A DNA stretch of 64,000 bases. Source: Nocardia bovistercoris. Lineage in GTDB: Bacteria > Actinomycetota > Actinomycetes > Mycobacteriales > Mycobacteriaceae. Under the pieces are notes generated by a model. It was not told the origin of the DNA. It ran no database searches and saw nothing but the letters and a program-made list of their open reading frames with translations. Below are positions 16,932 through 25,866 of the stretch, piece after piece. Positions within the stretch are counted from its first letter, which is position 1. Every line of letters starts with the position of its first letter. The position numbers were made by a program, and so were the translations under genes. The stretch lies in contig NZ_JADMLG010000010.1 of assembly GCF_015674855.1 (NCBI RefSeq), positions 1-64,000 of the forward strand, read 5' to 3'.

Positions 16932-17168
16932 CTACTGTTTGATGAAACTGGACGCGATGCGCCAGAACGTGGAGGGCTGCAAGGCGTTCATATCCCAGTC
17001 GTCGGCCATCGCGTGCGCGATGGAGACGATCCGGTCGATGTCGAAGTCGTTCCTGGTGGCGGCGCCGGTGGATTCGACCGCATCGATCACGAAGGCGACC
17101 GCGGTCTCCCGCGAGTACGCGATGGTGCGAGGGCTTTTGAAAGCCGATGTTGTGCTCATGATTGTCAT
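16932..17168 (-). CDS. Small unknown protein (78 aa) behind an operator-promoter element
   Basis: ATG 17168 lies five bases after AGGGA; an in-frame ATG at 17159 is a second option. The product reads MTIMSTTSAFKSPRTIAYSR and later IVSIAHAMADDWDMNALQPS, ending RIASSFIKQ. It has no signal peptide or membrane segment and no family I know. Promoter copy D sits about 175 bp upstream. With the 63-aa and 76-aa genes it makes three small genes of this size class under the same kind of promoter. Confidence 0.7.
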   Translation of the reverse strand: MTIMSTTSAFKSPRTIAYSRETAVAFVIDAVESTGAATRNDFDIDRIVSIAHAMADDWDMNALQPSTFWRIASSFIKQ

Positions 17169-17342
17169 ACCGTTCCCTGGCTGGTGGGCCAGTGCGGCTT
17201 CGGTGTACCGAGCCGGCCGCCGGAAAGTGGTCGATCCATAGGAACTCCCCTGACATGTGGCGGCAGCAAACCTTTAGCTACTGGGCCGTCGGTCTGCCCA
17301 CGCGGCCTCCCCTGATTGTCCCCTGACTTGCGCTGCGGACTG

Positions 17343-17382
17343 AGTCTAGGTCCGCTGGGCTTTCAGATGCAAGTACATCTGC
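17343..17382 (-). promoter_or_regulatory. Promoter/operator copy D
   Basis: On the minus strand TTGCAT (17372-17367), 18-base spacer, TAGACT (17348-17343). The -35 lies inside the perfect palindrome CAGATG-CAAGTA-CATCTG (17364-17381). It directs transcription toward the 78-aa gene. Confidence 0.7.
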
Positions 17383-17743
17383 AATTTCGATTTGTATTCG
17401 TACGGACCATTTTTCACGGTTCCGGGCCGATTCGCACGCAATGCCGACCGGACGGTTCGGGTGGGGCCGCGGGGAGTGTGTGGAGCAAAGTCGTGGCAGC
17501 GGCCCGGTGCGCGGATTCGACGTGGGCATTCGTCGGTATTCGACGCCATCGTGACCGGGTGTTTCTGCGGCGGTCTCGGGGGTTGGGTGCGGGCTTGCGA
17601 TGTGGTGGAATCACCCGACTGGTCGGTTCGGAGCCCGCCGCGCCGGAGAGTTGGCACTGTCCGTACGGTGTGTCGCGCGCTGTGGGTGCTTCGGGCCTGT
17701 CGTCATGCCGCTCGGCGCGTTCGCGGCGACGCGCGGGCATCGC
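17383..17743. other. Non-coding interval
   Basis: Somewhat lower GC next to operator D, then ordinary GC-rich DNA. No supported gene or RNA. Confidence 0.5.
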
Positions 17744-17780
17744 CCGGTGTCGCGCGCGGTATCCCGGTGCGCGACACCGG
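17744..17780 (-). terminator. Hairpin downstream of the NAD(P)-binding protein gene
   Basis: Twelve-base perfect arms CCGGTGTCGCGC (17744-17755) and GCGCGACACCGG (17769-17780) around a 13-base loop, 14 bp past the tandem TAA TAA stops of the minus-strand gene. Confidence 0.7.
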
Positions 17781-17793
17781 CAATGGCTAATTA

Positions 17794-18453
17794 TTAGTTA
17801 ACAGTCTGGGCCACGGCGTCGACGAATGGTGTGGCGCCCGTCACGAGTTCGAGCGTCGCACCGGCGGTCGCGGGCGTATGTAGCAGTTCGGTCACGACGG
17901 CCGCGACATCGGCGCGCGGGATGTCGCCACGGCCGACCGGTGGCCGGGACAGCGTGACCGCACCCGTGCCTGGAGTGTCCACCAGACGGCCGGGACGCAG
18001 GATCGTCCAGTCCAGATCGCGGCCGCGCAGATCCTGCTCGGCCTGGGACTTGGCGTCGAGATAGGCCGCCCACACCTCGTCGGCGCCCGCCGCGGGCGGT
18101 TGCCCCGCGCCCATGCTGGAGATCTGGACGAACCGCCGCGCGCCCGCCCGCTCGGCGGCCGTGGCGAGCAGCACCGACCCGTCCCGGTCGACGGTGTACT
18201 TGCGCGCGACGCCGCTGCCCGGCCCGGCCCCCGCCGCGAAGACCGCCGCGTCGGCGCCGTCGAGCAGTGCGGCCAGCGCGTCGGGTGTGGTGTTCTCCAG
18301 GTCGAGAACCACCGGTCGCGCACCGGCGGCCGCCACCGCGCCCGCGTGGTCGGGATTGCGGACCAGGCCGTCCACGGTGTCACCGCGTCGGGTGGCCGCC
18401 TCGGCGAGCAGCAGGGCGATCTTTCCGTGACCGCCCGCTATGACGATGTGCAT
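17794..18453 (-). CDS. NAD(P)-binding atypical SDR (NmrA/BVR-B-like)
   Basis: 219 residues with an N-terminal dinucleotide-binding Rossmann motif HIVIAGGHGKIALLLAE. A RRFVQISSMGA strand follows, and a late YLDAKSQAEQDLRGRDLDWTILRPGRL block. That pattern is typical of NAD(P)H-binding atypical short-chain dehydrogenases such as YwnB/BVR-B proteins. It may reduce a small carbonyl or act as a redox sensor; the substrate is unknown. The start is ATG 18453 preceded by GGAAAGGA. It ends with two successive TAA codons and a hairpin. Confidence 0.85.
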   Translation of the reverse strand: MHIVIAGGHGKIALLLAEAATRRGDTVDGLVRNPDHAGAVAAAGARPVVLDLENTTPDALAALLDGADAAVFAAGAGPGSGVARKYTVDRDGSVLLATAAERAGARRFVQISSMGAGQPPAAGADEVWAAYLDAKSQAEQDLRGRDLDWTILRPGRLVDTPGTGAVTLSRPPVGRGDIPRADVAAVVTELLHTPATAGATLELVTGATPFVDAVAQTVN

Positions 18454-18485
18454 GGCATCGATCCTTTCCTGTCGTCGGAACCGGT

Positions 18486-19019
18486 TCAGCGTTCGGGACC
18501 GCCGGGATTGCAGGACGCGGCGACCACGGCCTGGTAGCCGACGTCGGGTCGCCACGGCTCCAGATTCCAGCTGGGCTTGTTCGGCTGCACCAGCCTCGCC
18601 CATTCCCAGTGGCAGACGAATTGGTCACGCATGCCGGGGGATTCGGCGTCGGCGGACAGCGCGAGCACCTCCTGCCATGCCCGCTCGTCGGATCCCTGCG
18701 TTGTGGTGCGTCGCCCGGCCGTGGTCGGGAAGACCAGCAGGCGCGGGCCGTCGACATTCGAGGTCCACTCCACGCGTTCGATGAGCGGCAGCCCGGCGTA
18801 CGGGTCGACGGTGGGCAGTCCGGCGGGCGTGGTCAGCGCGGACGCGGATCTCGCCACCGTCGCGGTCGGCACGGCGGTGCTCGCGGCGAGGGTGCCGATG
18901 CTGACCGGATCGGTGTCGCCGGTGTCCGCGCAGGCGATCAGTGGCAGCAAGCTCGCGCAGAGCGCGGTGGCCGCCGCGGCGCGTCGATGTCTTCGCGGTG
19001 CCCGTCTCCTCGGTGTCAC
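18486..19019 (-). CDS. DUF2599 lipoprotein
   Basis: 177 residues. Arg-rich N-terminus, a hydrophobic segment and lipobox LIAC at about residues 29-32 make it a probable lipoprotein anchored outside the membrane. The C-terminal part (ERVEWTSNVDGPRLLVFPT ... QFVCHWEWA ... PSWNLEPWRPDVG) matches DUF2599, a domain of secreted actinobacterial proteins with unknown role. GTG 19019 follows GGAGAGGA by five bases. It lies 32 bp upstream of the NAD(P)-binding protein gene on the same strand, so the two may be co-transcribed. Confidence 0.8.
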   Translation of the reverse strand: MTPRRRAPRRHRRAAAATALCASLLPLIACADTGDTDPVSIGTLAASTAVPTATVARSASALTTPAGLPTVDPYAGLPLIERVEWTSNVDGPRLLVFPTTAGRRTTTQGSDERAWQEVLALSADAESPGMRDQFVCHWEWARLVQPNKPSWNLEPWRPDVGYQAVVAASCNPGGPER

Positions 19020-19172
19020 GCGTGTCCTCTCCGATCCGGTGCTCGTGATTGGTCGCCATGTCGAGGGTAGCCGGCCGCGCCTGCATCGACGGTGGGCGCG
19101 GTCGGGCCACCGAAGGTGGTGTCTTGCCGGGGGAGAGCGCGCGGACGATAGTCGAGCCGTGGGCAGGCCGGG

Positions 19173-20405
19173 TTGACGAGACTCGCCGTCGCCGCGATGG
19201 TCGCGGTGGTGGTGTCGGCTCCGTCGGTGGTTTCGATCCCGGCGCTTCCGGTCTCGACATCGGGCCCGCACGCGGTATCGATATCCTTCGCGACGGCGTC
19301 GGCGGTACCCGCGACCGCGCCGGAACCCGCGACCGCGCCGGGGACGGTGACCTTGCCGGGGACCGCGACCATGCCGGGGACGGTGACCGAGGTGTCGGCG
19401 CTGCCCGGCGAGGTACAGGTGTCGGCCGCGGGCGCTTCCTACGCCATGACCTACCGGTCGCGCGGTCCGCGCGGCCCGATGCTCAGCAGCGGCGCGGTCT
19501 ACCTGCCGTCGGGTGACCCGCCTGCGGGCGGTTGGCCGGTGGTGGCGTACGCGCACGGCAGCGTCGGCATCGCCGACAAGTGCGCGTTCACCACGATTCG
19601 CCGCGACTACTATCTGGATACGGTGTACCCGACGCTGCTCGGCGCGGGATACGCCGTAGTGATCTCCGATTACGTCGGACTCGGTACACCGGGCACCCAT
19701 CCCTATCTCGACGGTCCGTCGCAGGCGCACAGCGTGATCGACGGTGTGCGCGCGGCTCGCGCGCAGACGCCCGAGCTCGGTGCGCGCTGGGCCGTGCTCG
19801 GTCAATCCCAGGGCGGCCAAGCCGCGCTGTTCGCCGCGAACATCGCCCCGACCGATGCGCCGGAACTCGACTTCCGCGGCGCCGCCGCGACGGGTCCGCC
19901 GTCGAATCTCGACCTGCTCGCGCCGCTGCTCGGCCCGTGGGTGCCGAGATTGCCGCTGCGGGTGACCACCGCCTACGTCGCGATGATCCTGGCAGGCGTG
20001 CGCGCCACCGCGCCCGAACTCGACGTGAACCGCTATCTGACGCCGACCGGGCGGCGGGTGCTCGACATCGTGGAGAACGTCTGTGTGACCGAGGCCGATC
20101 CGCTGGTTCGCGAGGTGGCGATCGGGGAGATGCTCACCGGTCCGCTCGACGATCCGGCGTTCACCGAGGTGGTGTCCGCGATGCTGCGGATTCCGACGAC
20201 CGGCTACCTGATGCCGCTGTTCATCGGTCAGGGCCTGGCCGACGCGGAGGTCCCGGCGCCGCTGAGCGCGAAGCTGATCGCCGATCTCGCGCTCGGCGGC
20301 GCCGATCTCCAGGTGCGGGTGTATCCGGGCGATCATCTCGGCGCGGCGCGTGCGGCGCTGCCGGAGGCCGTGGCCTTCCTGCACCGGGTGCTCGACCGGC
20401 CGTGA
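19173..20405 (+). CDS. Secretory lipase family alpha/beta hydrolase
   Basis: 410 residues. A signal peptide (about 1-22) leads to a Pro/Thr/Ala linker with short degenerate repeats such as ATAPGTVTLPG (about 45-75). A lipase domain follows with a GQSQGG nucleophile elbow at about residue 212 and a late DHLG histidine region, resembling the Candida-type secretory lipase family common in Nocardia and Mycobacterium. It probably hydrolyses acylglycerols or esters at the cell surface. The start used is TTG 19173; ATG 19197 would shorten the signal peptide. A second lipase of the same broad family is encoded 1.2 kb downstream. Confidence 0.85.
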   Translation: MTRLAVAAMVAVVVSAPSVVSIPALPVSTSGPHAVSISFATASAVPATAPEPATAPGTVTLPGTATMPGTVTEVSALPGEVQVSAAGASYAMTYRSRGPRGPMLSSGAVYLPSGDPPAGGWPVVAYAHGSVGIADKCAFTTIRRDYYLDTVYPTLLGAGYAVVISDYVGLGTPGTHPYLDGPSQAHSVIDGVRAARAQTPELGARWAVLGQSQGGQAALFAANIAPTDAPELDFRGAAATGPPSNLDLLAPLLGPWVPRLPLRVTTAYVAMILAGVRATAPELDVNRYLTPTGRRVLDIVENVCVTEADPLVREVAIGEMLTGPLDDPAFTEVVSAMLRIPTTGYLMPLFIGQGLADAEVPAPLSAKLIADLALGGADLQVRVYPGDHLGAARAALPEAVAFLHRVLDRP

Positions 20406-20438
20406 CGTCGCGTCGGGCGGCCCGCGCGGCCGGATTGT

Positions 20439-20741
20439 TCAGTGCCAGAGCGTGTTGCAGGGCAGTCGGCGCAGTCCGGGGCGGACCATGCCGTCCACGG
20501 TGACCGTCAGTCCCGCCTGGGTCGCCGCGAGGGTGAACTGCGCGGCTTCCACGCCGGTGGCCACGTATTCGAGGACAAGCGGATCCTCGGGATTCGGGCC
20601 GTCGAAGTAGACGGTCACGCGCCGATTCAAGATCTCGTTCGCCCGCCGGTCCCGTGTCGCCCTCGCGGACTTCCTGGTTCTCGCGGCCCGCAGTGTCACC
20701 GCTCGAGGTGTCACCGTTGTGGTCGTCACAGTGCCGTCCAT
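20439..20741 (-). CDS. Hypothetical protein (100 aa)
   Basis: ATG 20741 with AGGGAG eight bases upstream. A Thr/Arg-rich N-terminal 40 residues (VTTTTVTPRAVTLRAARTRK) precedes a compact domain: RVTVYFDGPNPEDPLVLEYVA, then AAQFTLAATQAGLTVTVDGM. No family is recognised; the C-terminal half has the strand-rich look of a small beta domain. It converges on the lipase gene. Confidence 0.65.
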   Translation of the reverse strand: MDGTVTTTTVTPRAVTLRAARTRKSARATRDRRANEILNRRVTVYFDGPNPEDPLVLEYVATGVEAAQFTLAATQAGLTVTVDGMVRPGLRRLPCNTLWH

Positions 20742-21567
20742 GCCACCGTCTCCCTTCGACCGGGCGATACTGCTCGGTAACTTAGACGGTAAGTCGAGGT
20801 GGGCCGCCGAAACCAGAGGCGCGGCGCGGCGTTTGACATCTCACAGGGCGCGCACGGTTCGGCGCTGGGACAAGTCACGACGCATGGAGAATCGGGTCAC
20901 GTCGCGCGATCGGGACGCCGGGTCCTCGACCGGACAGCCGAAGGTGACCGGAGCGGCGACGATGCCGGAGTGTGCGCCGAATCCGCCACGGTGCGGAGGT
21001 GTTCGGTGCTCGCCGGGCTCGGCCGCGGTGCGTCCGAGCCGTCCGGCGCGCCCGTATGGTAGCGCACTCTCGGGGATCCGTCCCGAGAACGTCGGCGCCG
21101 GGACGGGATTCGATGCGGCGCCCGCGCTCGGATTTGCGAAGTCGGGGTCGGTGAGACCTTCGGAGAATCGTATTCCTACCGGTGCGTTCGTATCTCGTCC
21201 TGTGATGTTGCCAGGTTGCGGAACGGATGTCGGGCAACGGCTTTCGATCGAATGCCGAATCGGTCTCGTAATCGCCTCGGGCGAATGACCTTCGGGTGCC
21301 GTGGCCGTTCGCGTGCCGTGTCGCGTTCGAGCCTAGTCACTGTTCAGGAGGAGTGACGTGGAGCCCGAAAGCTCTTGCCGTCGCTCGGAATATCCGCAGA
21401 TTTCGATTCGGAGACGTGACATGCACAACTCGGGAACAACGGCGGTGCCGCGTTCGCCGGCGGCGATAGCCTGAAAGTCCTGCACCCATATCCCACGGGA
21501 CATTTCGTTACCGGAATACGCATATCGGGTGCGGCACAATTCGACATTCTCTTCGGGGGCGTGTGCC
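20742..21567. other. Long interval, no confident gene
   Basis: Holds the promoter region of the 100-aa gene and of the second lipase. One weak candidate is a 38-codon plus-strand frame 21358-21474, starting GTG four bases after AGGAGGAGTGAC; the site is excellent but the product (MEPESSCRRSEYPQ...) is unlike any family. The opposite strand has a 78-codon frame (21333-21569) without a ribosome-binding site. GC content is lower than average around 21300-21560. Confidence 0.4.
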
Positions 21568-22971
21568 ATGAGATTTTCACCGATGGCCTTACTCGTGACG
21601 GCCCTCGTGGTCGCGGGCGCGACCGGACAGGCGGGTGCGCAACCACCCGCCGAACCCGCCCCGCCTAGCCTTCCCGGACTGCCTGCACCGGCCGACCTCT
21701 CGGGATCGCTGCTTCCGGAGTTGCAGCGGTGGATCGATGCGGTCATCCCGGCGCCGCCCATCGATCCGGTGCCGCAACCGAACTCGCCGGTGGTGTCGGA
21801 ATCGTCCGCGCAGTTGGCTGCCCTTCGGCTCGCGGTGCTGCCCGCCGCGGTGGGCGACCCGTTCTTCGACGCGTGGCCGGAAGGGCTCGGCGAGCTCGAG
21901 CCGGGTCAGCCGATCGAGGTGCGCGACATCACCGCCACGGCGGCCGCCATGGTTCTGATGCCGTTCCAGCGGGCGCTTCAGATCAAATATCGCACCACCG
22001 ATTCCGGCGCGCGGCCCTCCTTCGCCACCGCGACCCTCGTGGTGCCGCTCGGCGAGTGGACCGGACCGGGGCAGCGGCCGGTGGTGGTGAACAACCTGCC
22101 CATCAACGGTCTCGGCCGCCGGTGCACGATCGGCTACAACTTGGCTCACGGCCCGTACGAGGACAGTGTCACCGACTACATTCCGCCCACGATCCAACTC
22201 GCGCTGCTGCGCGGCTACGCGGTGCTGCTGCCCGACCACGAGGGTCCGTGGATGGCCTACGCCGAACCCGTGGTGGCCGGGCACGCCATCCTCGACGCGA
22301 TCAGAACGGTGCGTGGGCTGTGGCCCGAGGCGTACGGGACGAGCCGGTTCGGGATGACGGGATACTCCGGCGGCGCGATCGCGACGCACGGCGCGGTGAA
22401 GCAATTGGCCGACTACGCACCGGAGTTGGCCGAATTCGTGGTTGGCGCGGCGCTGGGCGGCGTGCCCGCCGACGCCGAGATCCTCGCGCGCAGCCTGAAC
22501 GGCAATCTGGCGGCGGGCGTGTTCGCGGGCGCCGTCTTCGGTATCGCACGCGAACGCACCGAGATCCTGTCGCGGATGAATCATCTGGCGCAGTGGATCG
22601 CCACCTCACCGGTGAAGGACCTGTGCGCGGACGGTTTCGGGGCGACCGGCGTGCTGATGCTGCCGATCGACGTGGCCGCGAACTTCCCCGACCCGCTGCG
22701 TTCGGAATTCGCCGCCGAGATCTACCGGACGCTGCGCATGGAGGGCCGCAAGTCGGCGACGCCGCTCTACATCTACAACGGCGAGCAGGAGTGGTGGATT
22801 CCGGCCGAGGGCGCAAGGAACCTCTTCCGCGAGCAGTGCGATCTCGGTGTGCCCGCGGTCTATCGGAGTGTGTTCGGTGAACACGTGATCGCCGCGGCGA
22901 CCGGGTATCCCGAAGCCATCGTGTGGCTCGATGATCGTCTGCGCGGACTGCCCGCGCCCGACGAGTGCTGA
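21568..22971 (+). CDS. Secretory lipase family protein
   Basis: 467 residues with a signal peptide ending about residue 24 (ATGQAGAQ) and a Pro-rich spacer. The lipase domain has the nucleophile elbow GYSGG (about residue 268), an AYGTSRFGMTGYSGGAI strand-turn and a C-terminal VFGEHVIAA with the likely catalytic histidine. It matches secretory triacylglycerol lipases (LIP family) of actinobacteria. ATG 21568 follows a GGGGG stretch by about eight bases. It probably supplies fatty acids from host or environmental lipids; the acyl-CoA synthetase encoded downstream could activate them (inference). Confidence 0.88.
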   Translation: MRFSPMALLVTALVVAGATGQAGAQPPAEPAPPSLPGLPAPADLSGSLLPELQRWIDAVIPAPPIDPVPQPNSPVVSESSAQLAALRLAVLPAAVGDPFFDAWPEGLGELEPGQPIEVRDITATAAAMVLMPFQRALQIKYRTTDSGARPSFATATLVVPLGEWTGPGQRPVVVNNLPINGLGRRCTIGYNLAHGPYEDSVTDYIPPTIQLALLRGYAVLLPDHEGPWMAYAEPVVAGHAILDAIRTVRGLWPEAYGTSRFGMTGYSGGAIATHGAVKQLADYAPELAEFVVGAALGGVPADAEILARSLNGNLAAGVFAGAVFGIARERTEILSRMNHLAQWIATSPVKDLCADGFGATGVLMLPIDVAANFPDPLRSEFAAEIYRTLRMEGRKSATPLYIYNGEQEWWIPAEGARNLFREQCDLGVPAVYRSVFGEHVIAAATGYPEAIVWLDDRLRGLPAPDEC

Positions 22972-22998
22972 ACGCGCCGGGCACGGTTGTGGGTCGGG

Positions 22999-23202
22999 TC
23001 AGGTCATGATGGTCAGGGGCACCGGCCCCGACCATCCGCAGGGTAGGTCGCAATTAGCGGTGACGGTGATGTCGACTTCGCCGCGCGGGCTCATGCCGCG
23101 AGCCTCCGTCGCGCGTGCGGGATAACCGCACGCGGGACATTTGCCGAAGTAGTTCAGGATTTCGTGAGTCCGGACGGCGACCGGACGGCTCTGCGCGCTC
23201 AT
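22999..23202 (-). CDS. Small zinc-ribbon-like protein
   Basis: 67 residues with two cysteine pairs, CPAC (about 22-25) and CDLPC (about 51-55), consistent with one zinc site. The remainder is short strands (EVDITVTANCD, GPVPLTIMT). No family is recognised. The ATG at 23202 has only a weak ribosome-binding site. It converges with the lipase gene, and the acyl-CoA synthetase gene upstream of it runs the same way with a gap of about 145 bp. Confidence 0.55.
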   Translation of the reverse strand: MSAQSRPVAVRTHEILNYFGKCPACGYPARATEARGMSPRGEVDITVTANCDLPCGWSGPVPLTIMT

Positions 23203-23347
23203 GGGGCGAGCGACTCGACATCAGACATGGTGGCGACACTAGAGCCACGAGGTTGCCCGCATATGTGGTTCAGCCCACACCTCGTGGGACTCACAGCAAA
23301 TTCGGCGATGCGGTGGTGAGTTGCACAGTCGGGCTCGTCGCGGCGGT

Positions 23348-25603
23348 CTAGGGGGAGCCGGGGGCGACCGAGCGGATCACCGGGGGATCGGTCGCGTCCG
23401 GGCCGATTAGCAGGCGCTTGAGGATCTTGCCTGTCTCCCCGCGCGGCAGCGCGTTGAGGAAGGTCACGTCGCGCGGCACCGAGAACCGGCTCAGCCGGTG
23501 CTTGATATAGCTGCGGACCATATCCGAATCCAGGCCGGAGCCTTCCCGCTTGACCACGAACGCGGCGAGGCGCTGGCCGAACTCCTGATCCGGCACGCCG
23601 ACCACGGCGACCTCGCTGACCTGCGGCAGGTAGGCCAGCGCCTCCTCGACCGGGCGTGGGAACACGTTCTCGCCGCCGGAGATGATCATCTCGTCGTCGC
23701 GTCCGTCGATGAACAGTTTGCCGGAGGCGTCGAGGAAGCCGAGGTCGCCGGTGTCGAGCATGCCGTCGGCCTCGTTCGGCGGCGCGGAGTTGACGTAGCC
23801 GTCGAACAGCATGTGGTTGCCCACGTAGATGTGCCCGGTGGCGCCGACCGGCAGCGGCTTGTGGTCGGTGCCGAGCACCGCGACCCTGGTGCCGAGCGGG
23901 GGACGGCCCGCCGTGGTCGGTGCGGCGCGCAGATCCTTCGGGTCGGCGACGGTCGCCCAGGAGACCTCGGTGGAGCCGTACACGTTGTAGAGGATGTCGC
24001 CGTAGTCGTCCATGAACCGCAGCACGGTGTTCGCCGCCAGCGGCGCCCCGCAGCTGGCGACCACCTTCAGACTGGAGGTGTCGTAGCGTTCGCGGATGTG
24101 CACGGGCAGTTCGAGGATGCGGTGCACCATGATCGGCACCGCGATGAACGTGGTGACCTTGTATTCGGCGATGAGCCGCAGGCATTCCTCGGCGTCGAAC
24201 TGCGACGGCAGCACGACCGTCGCGCGCAGCGCTGTGCTCATCTGGAGTGCGGCCAGGCCCCAGGTGTGGAACAGCGGCGCCGGGATCAGCATGGTGTCGT
24301 CGGTCCGCAGCGGGATTCGCGACAGCAGCGCGGCGACGGTGCCGAATCCCTTGGGATGCGGTCGGCGCGCGCCCTTGGGCGTGCCTGAGGTGCCCGAGGT
24401 GAGCACGACCAATTTGCCGGGGTGCGTCGGCTTCGGGAAGGTGCGGTGCCCGCGCGCGATCAACTCGTCGACGCCGACGGGCCCGAAGCCGCCGGGGCGG
24501 ATGTCGCTGGCGTAGCGGGCGATGTCGGCGTGCAGGTACTGCACGAGGTGATCGAATTCGGCGTCGATGAACAGCGCCGAGAGTTTGTCGCGCTGCACGA
24601 CCTCCTCGATCCTGCGGGCGGGCAGGCCGGTGTTGAGCAGGGCGACGTCGACCCCGAGTTTGCCCGCCGCCACCATGATTTCGACCATGCCGCGATGGTT
24701 GCGGGCGAGCAGGCCGATGGCGTCGCCCGCCGCGAGTCCGGCGGCGTGCATGGCCGCGGCCAGCGCGTGGGTGCGGTCGTGCATCTCGGCGAAGGTCCGC
24801 ACGCCCTCGGCGTCGACCAGCGCGGTGCGCTCGGGCGCGAAGGCGGCGGCCGCGGCGTAGCCGCCCGCCAGGTTGAACCCCCACTCGGCCAGTCGGCGCA
24901 GCTGTCGCACGCCGCGGTCGAGGCGGTAGGTGACGGCCACGCCCGCGGTCATGATCTGCCTGGTGACCTCGGCGTGCCTGCGCAGCGGCGAGTTCTCGCC
25001 ATTGACCACGACCGAGGTGTGCGCGCCGCGCACCAGGTCGGCGACCCGTCCGAGCCCGGCGCGCGCCCATTCGGTGACGGTGGCGTTGGACATCCCGGCC
25101 ACCGCGGGGTGCACGCGGTTGGCGGCGAAGAAGGTGGCAACGATCTTGGTGTGCTGCTCGTCGCCGGTGATCCTGACCGAGGCGAAACTGCCAAGCGTCG
25201 GGCACTGCAACTCGAAGCCGTCACGGATGCGGCCGACGACCATGCGGACGCTGTGGGTACGGATGCCGAGGTCGGCGGTGCCGACCCGCAGGCGCATCAT
25301 CATGTGCCCGTCGCTGCTCTCGAGCGGTTCACATGCGCCGATACCGGGGAAGACCCTCGGGTAGGTCTGCGACTCCAGGAGGAGTTCCCATACTGCGGAC
25401 TTGGGGATCGCGAACTCCGCGACCACGTCGATGACATCGGCAACCACTGGCGTGTCAATTCTCGTCGGCCGGTTCGAACTGCTCGGGTCGGCGGGAAATT
25501 CATTTGTAACCCTGGATTCACCTACGGTCAAGCAGCGGGAGCCTGCACGGGCCTTCCGTGTGATTATTCGAAAGCGCCATCGAATCGAGTTGTGATCGAA
25601 CAT
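23348..25603 (-). CDS. SRPBCC (START-like) domain fused to an acyl-CoA synthetase
   Basis: Up to 751 residues. Residues about 55-185 look like a START/polyketide-cyclase fold (VIDVVAEFAIPKSAVWELLLE, then VFPGIGACEPLE), able to bind a hydrophobic ligand. The rest is a complete AMP-forming acyl-CoA synthetase. It has the P-loop-like VVLTSGTSGTPKGARRP, YGSTEVSW, the LDTGDLGFLD hinge region and the catalytic lysine in PRGETGKILKRLL. The combined protein probably activates a lipophilic carboxylic acid (fatty acid, sterol or polyketide) that the N-terminal domain holds. The start is uncertain: the first 50 codons are not coding-like, and TTG 25531 or GTG 25447 may be used. Confidence 0.85.
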   Translation of the reverse strand: MFDHNSIRWRFRIITRKARAGSRCLTVGESRVTNEFPADPSSSNRPTRIDTPVVADVIDVVAEFAIPKSAVWELLLESQTYPRVFPGIGACEPLESSDGHMMMRLRVGTADLGIRTHSVRMVVGRIRDGFELQCPTLGSFASVRITGDEQHTKIVATFFAANRVHPAVAGMSNATVTEWARAGLGRVADLVRGAHTSVVVNGENSPLRRHAEVTRQIMTAGVAVTYRLDRGVRQLRRLAEWGFNLAGGYAAAAAFAPERTALVDAEGVRTFAEMHDRTHALAAAMHAAGLAAGDAIGLLARNHRGMVEIMVAAGKLGVDVALLNTGLPARRIEEVVQRDKLSALFIDAEFDHLVQYLHADIARYASDIRPGGFGPVGVDELIARGHRTFPKPTHPGKLVVLTSGTSGTPKGARRPHPKGFGTVAALLSRIPLRTDDTMLIPAPLFHTWGLAALQMSTALRATVVLPSQFDAEECLRLIAEYKVTTFIAVPIMVHRILELPVHIRERYDTSSLKVVASCGAPLAANTVLRFMDDYGDILYNVYGSTEVSWATVADPKDLRAAPTTAGRPPLGTRVAVLGTDHKPLPVGATGHIYVGNHMLFDGYVNSAPPNEADGMLDTGDLGFLDASGKLFIDGRDDEMIISGGENVFPRPVEEALAYLPQVSEVAVVGVPDQEFGQRLAAFVVKREGSGLDSDMVRSYIKHRLSRFSVPRDVTFLNALPRGETGKILKRLLIGPDATDPPVIRSVAPGSP

Positions 25604-25832
25604 GATTCGATGGCCGCGAGACGGTCTTTCCTGGTAGCGCGCACCGCGTCGAGCGGAATCGTCCGGCGATTGTGACGGATCATAATTGGACGGTTGTTAT
25701 TTCGCTTGTTCCGGTGTCATGTCGTTCGGCTATCCGCGCTGCGTTCCGAGGCCGCGCGGGTCCGCGGCGTACTCGTGTCGCCGCGGCTCGGGTGGCTCGC
25801 GGCTATGACCGATCGGAACCCCGGGCAGGTAA

Positions 25833-25860
25833 TGTCCCGCCGGGACAATAGTCGTACCAT
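25833..25860 (+). promoter_or_regulatory. Palindromic operator and leaderless promoter of the TetR gene
   Basis: Perfect 7-1-7 palindrome TGTCCCG-C-CGGGACA at 25833-25847. TACCAT at 25855-25860 is a good -10, leaving six bases to the ATG at 25867, so the transcript is probably leaderless. The palindrome covers the -10/-35 interval, as expected for autorepression by the TetR protein. Confidence 0.65.
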
Positions 25861-25866
25861 GAGGTC

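Noticed and set aside
18486..20384. A 632-codon minus-strand frame running from the DUF2599 gene through the lipase gene
   Set aside because: Only its last 177 codons form the real DUF2599 lipoprotein, which has its own GTG and ribosome-binding site. The rest is antisense to a clear lipase.
21333..21569. Minus-strand 78-codon frame overlapping the 5' end of the second lipase gene
   Set aside because: Its start would overlap the lipase ATG, there is no ribosome-binding site and codon use is weak. Kept only as a remark.
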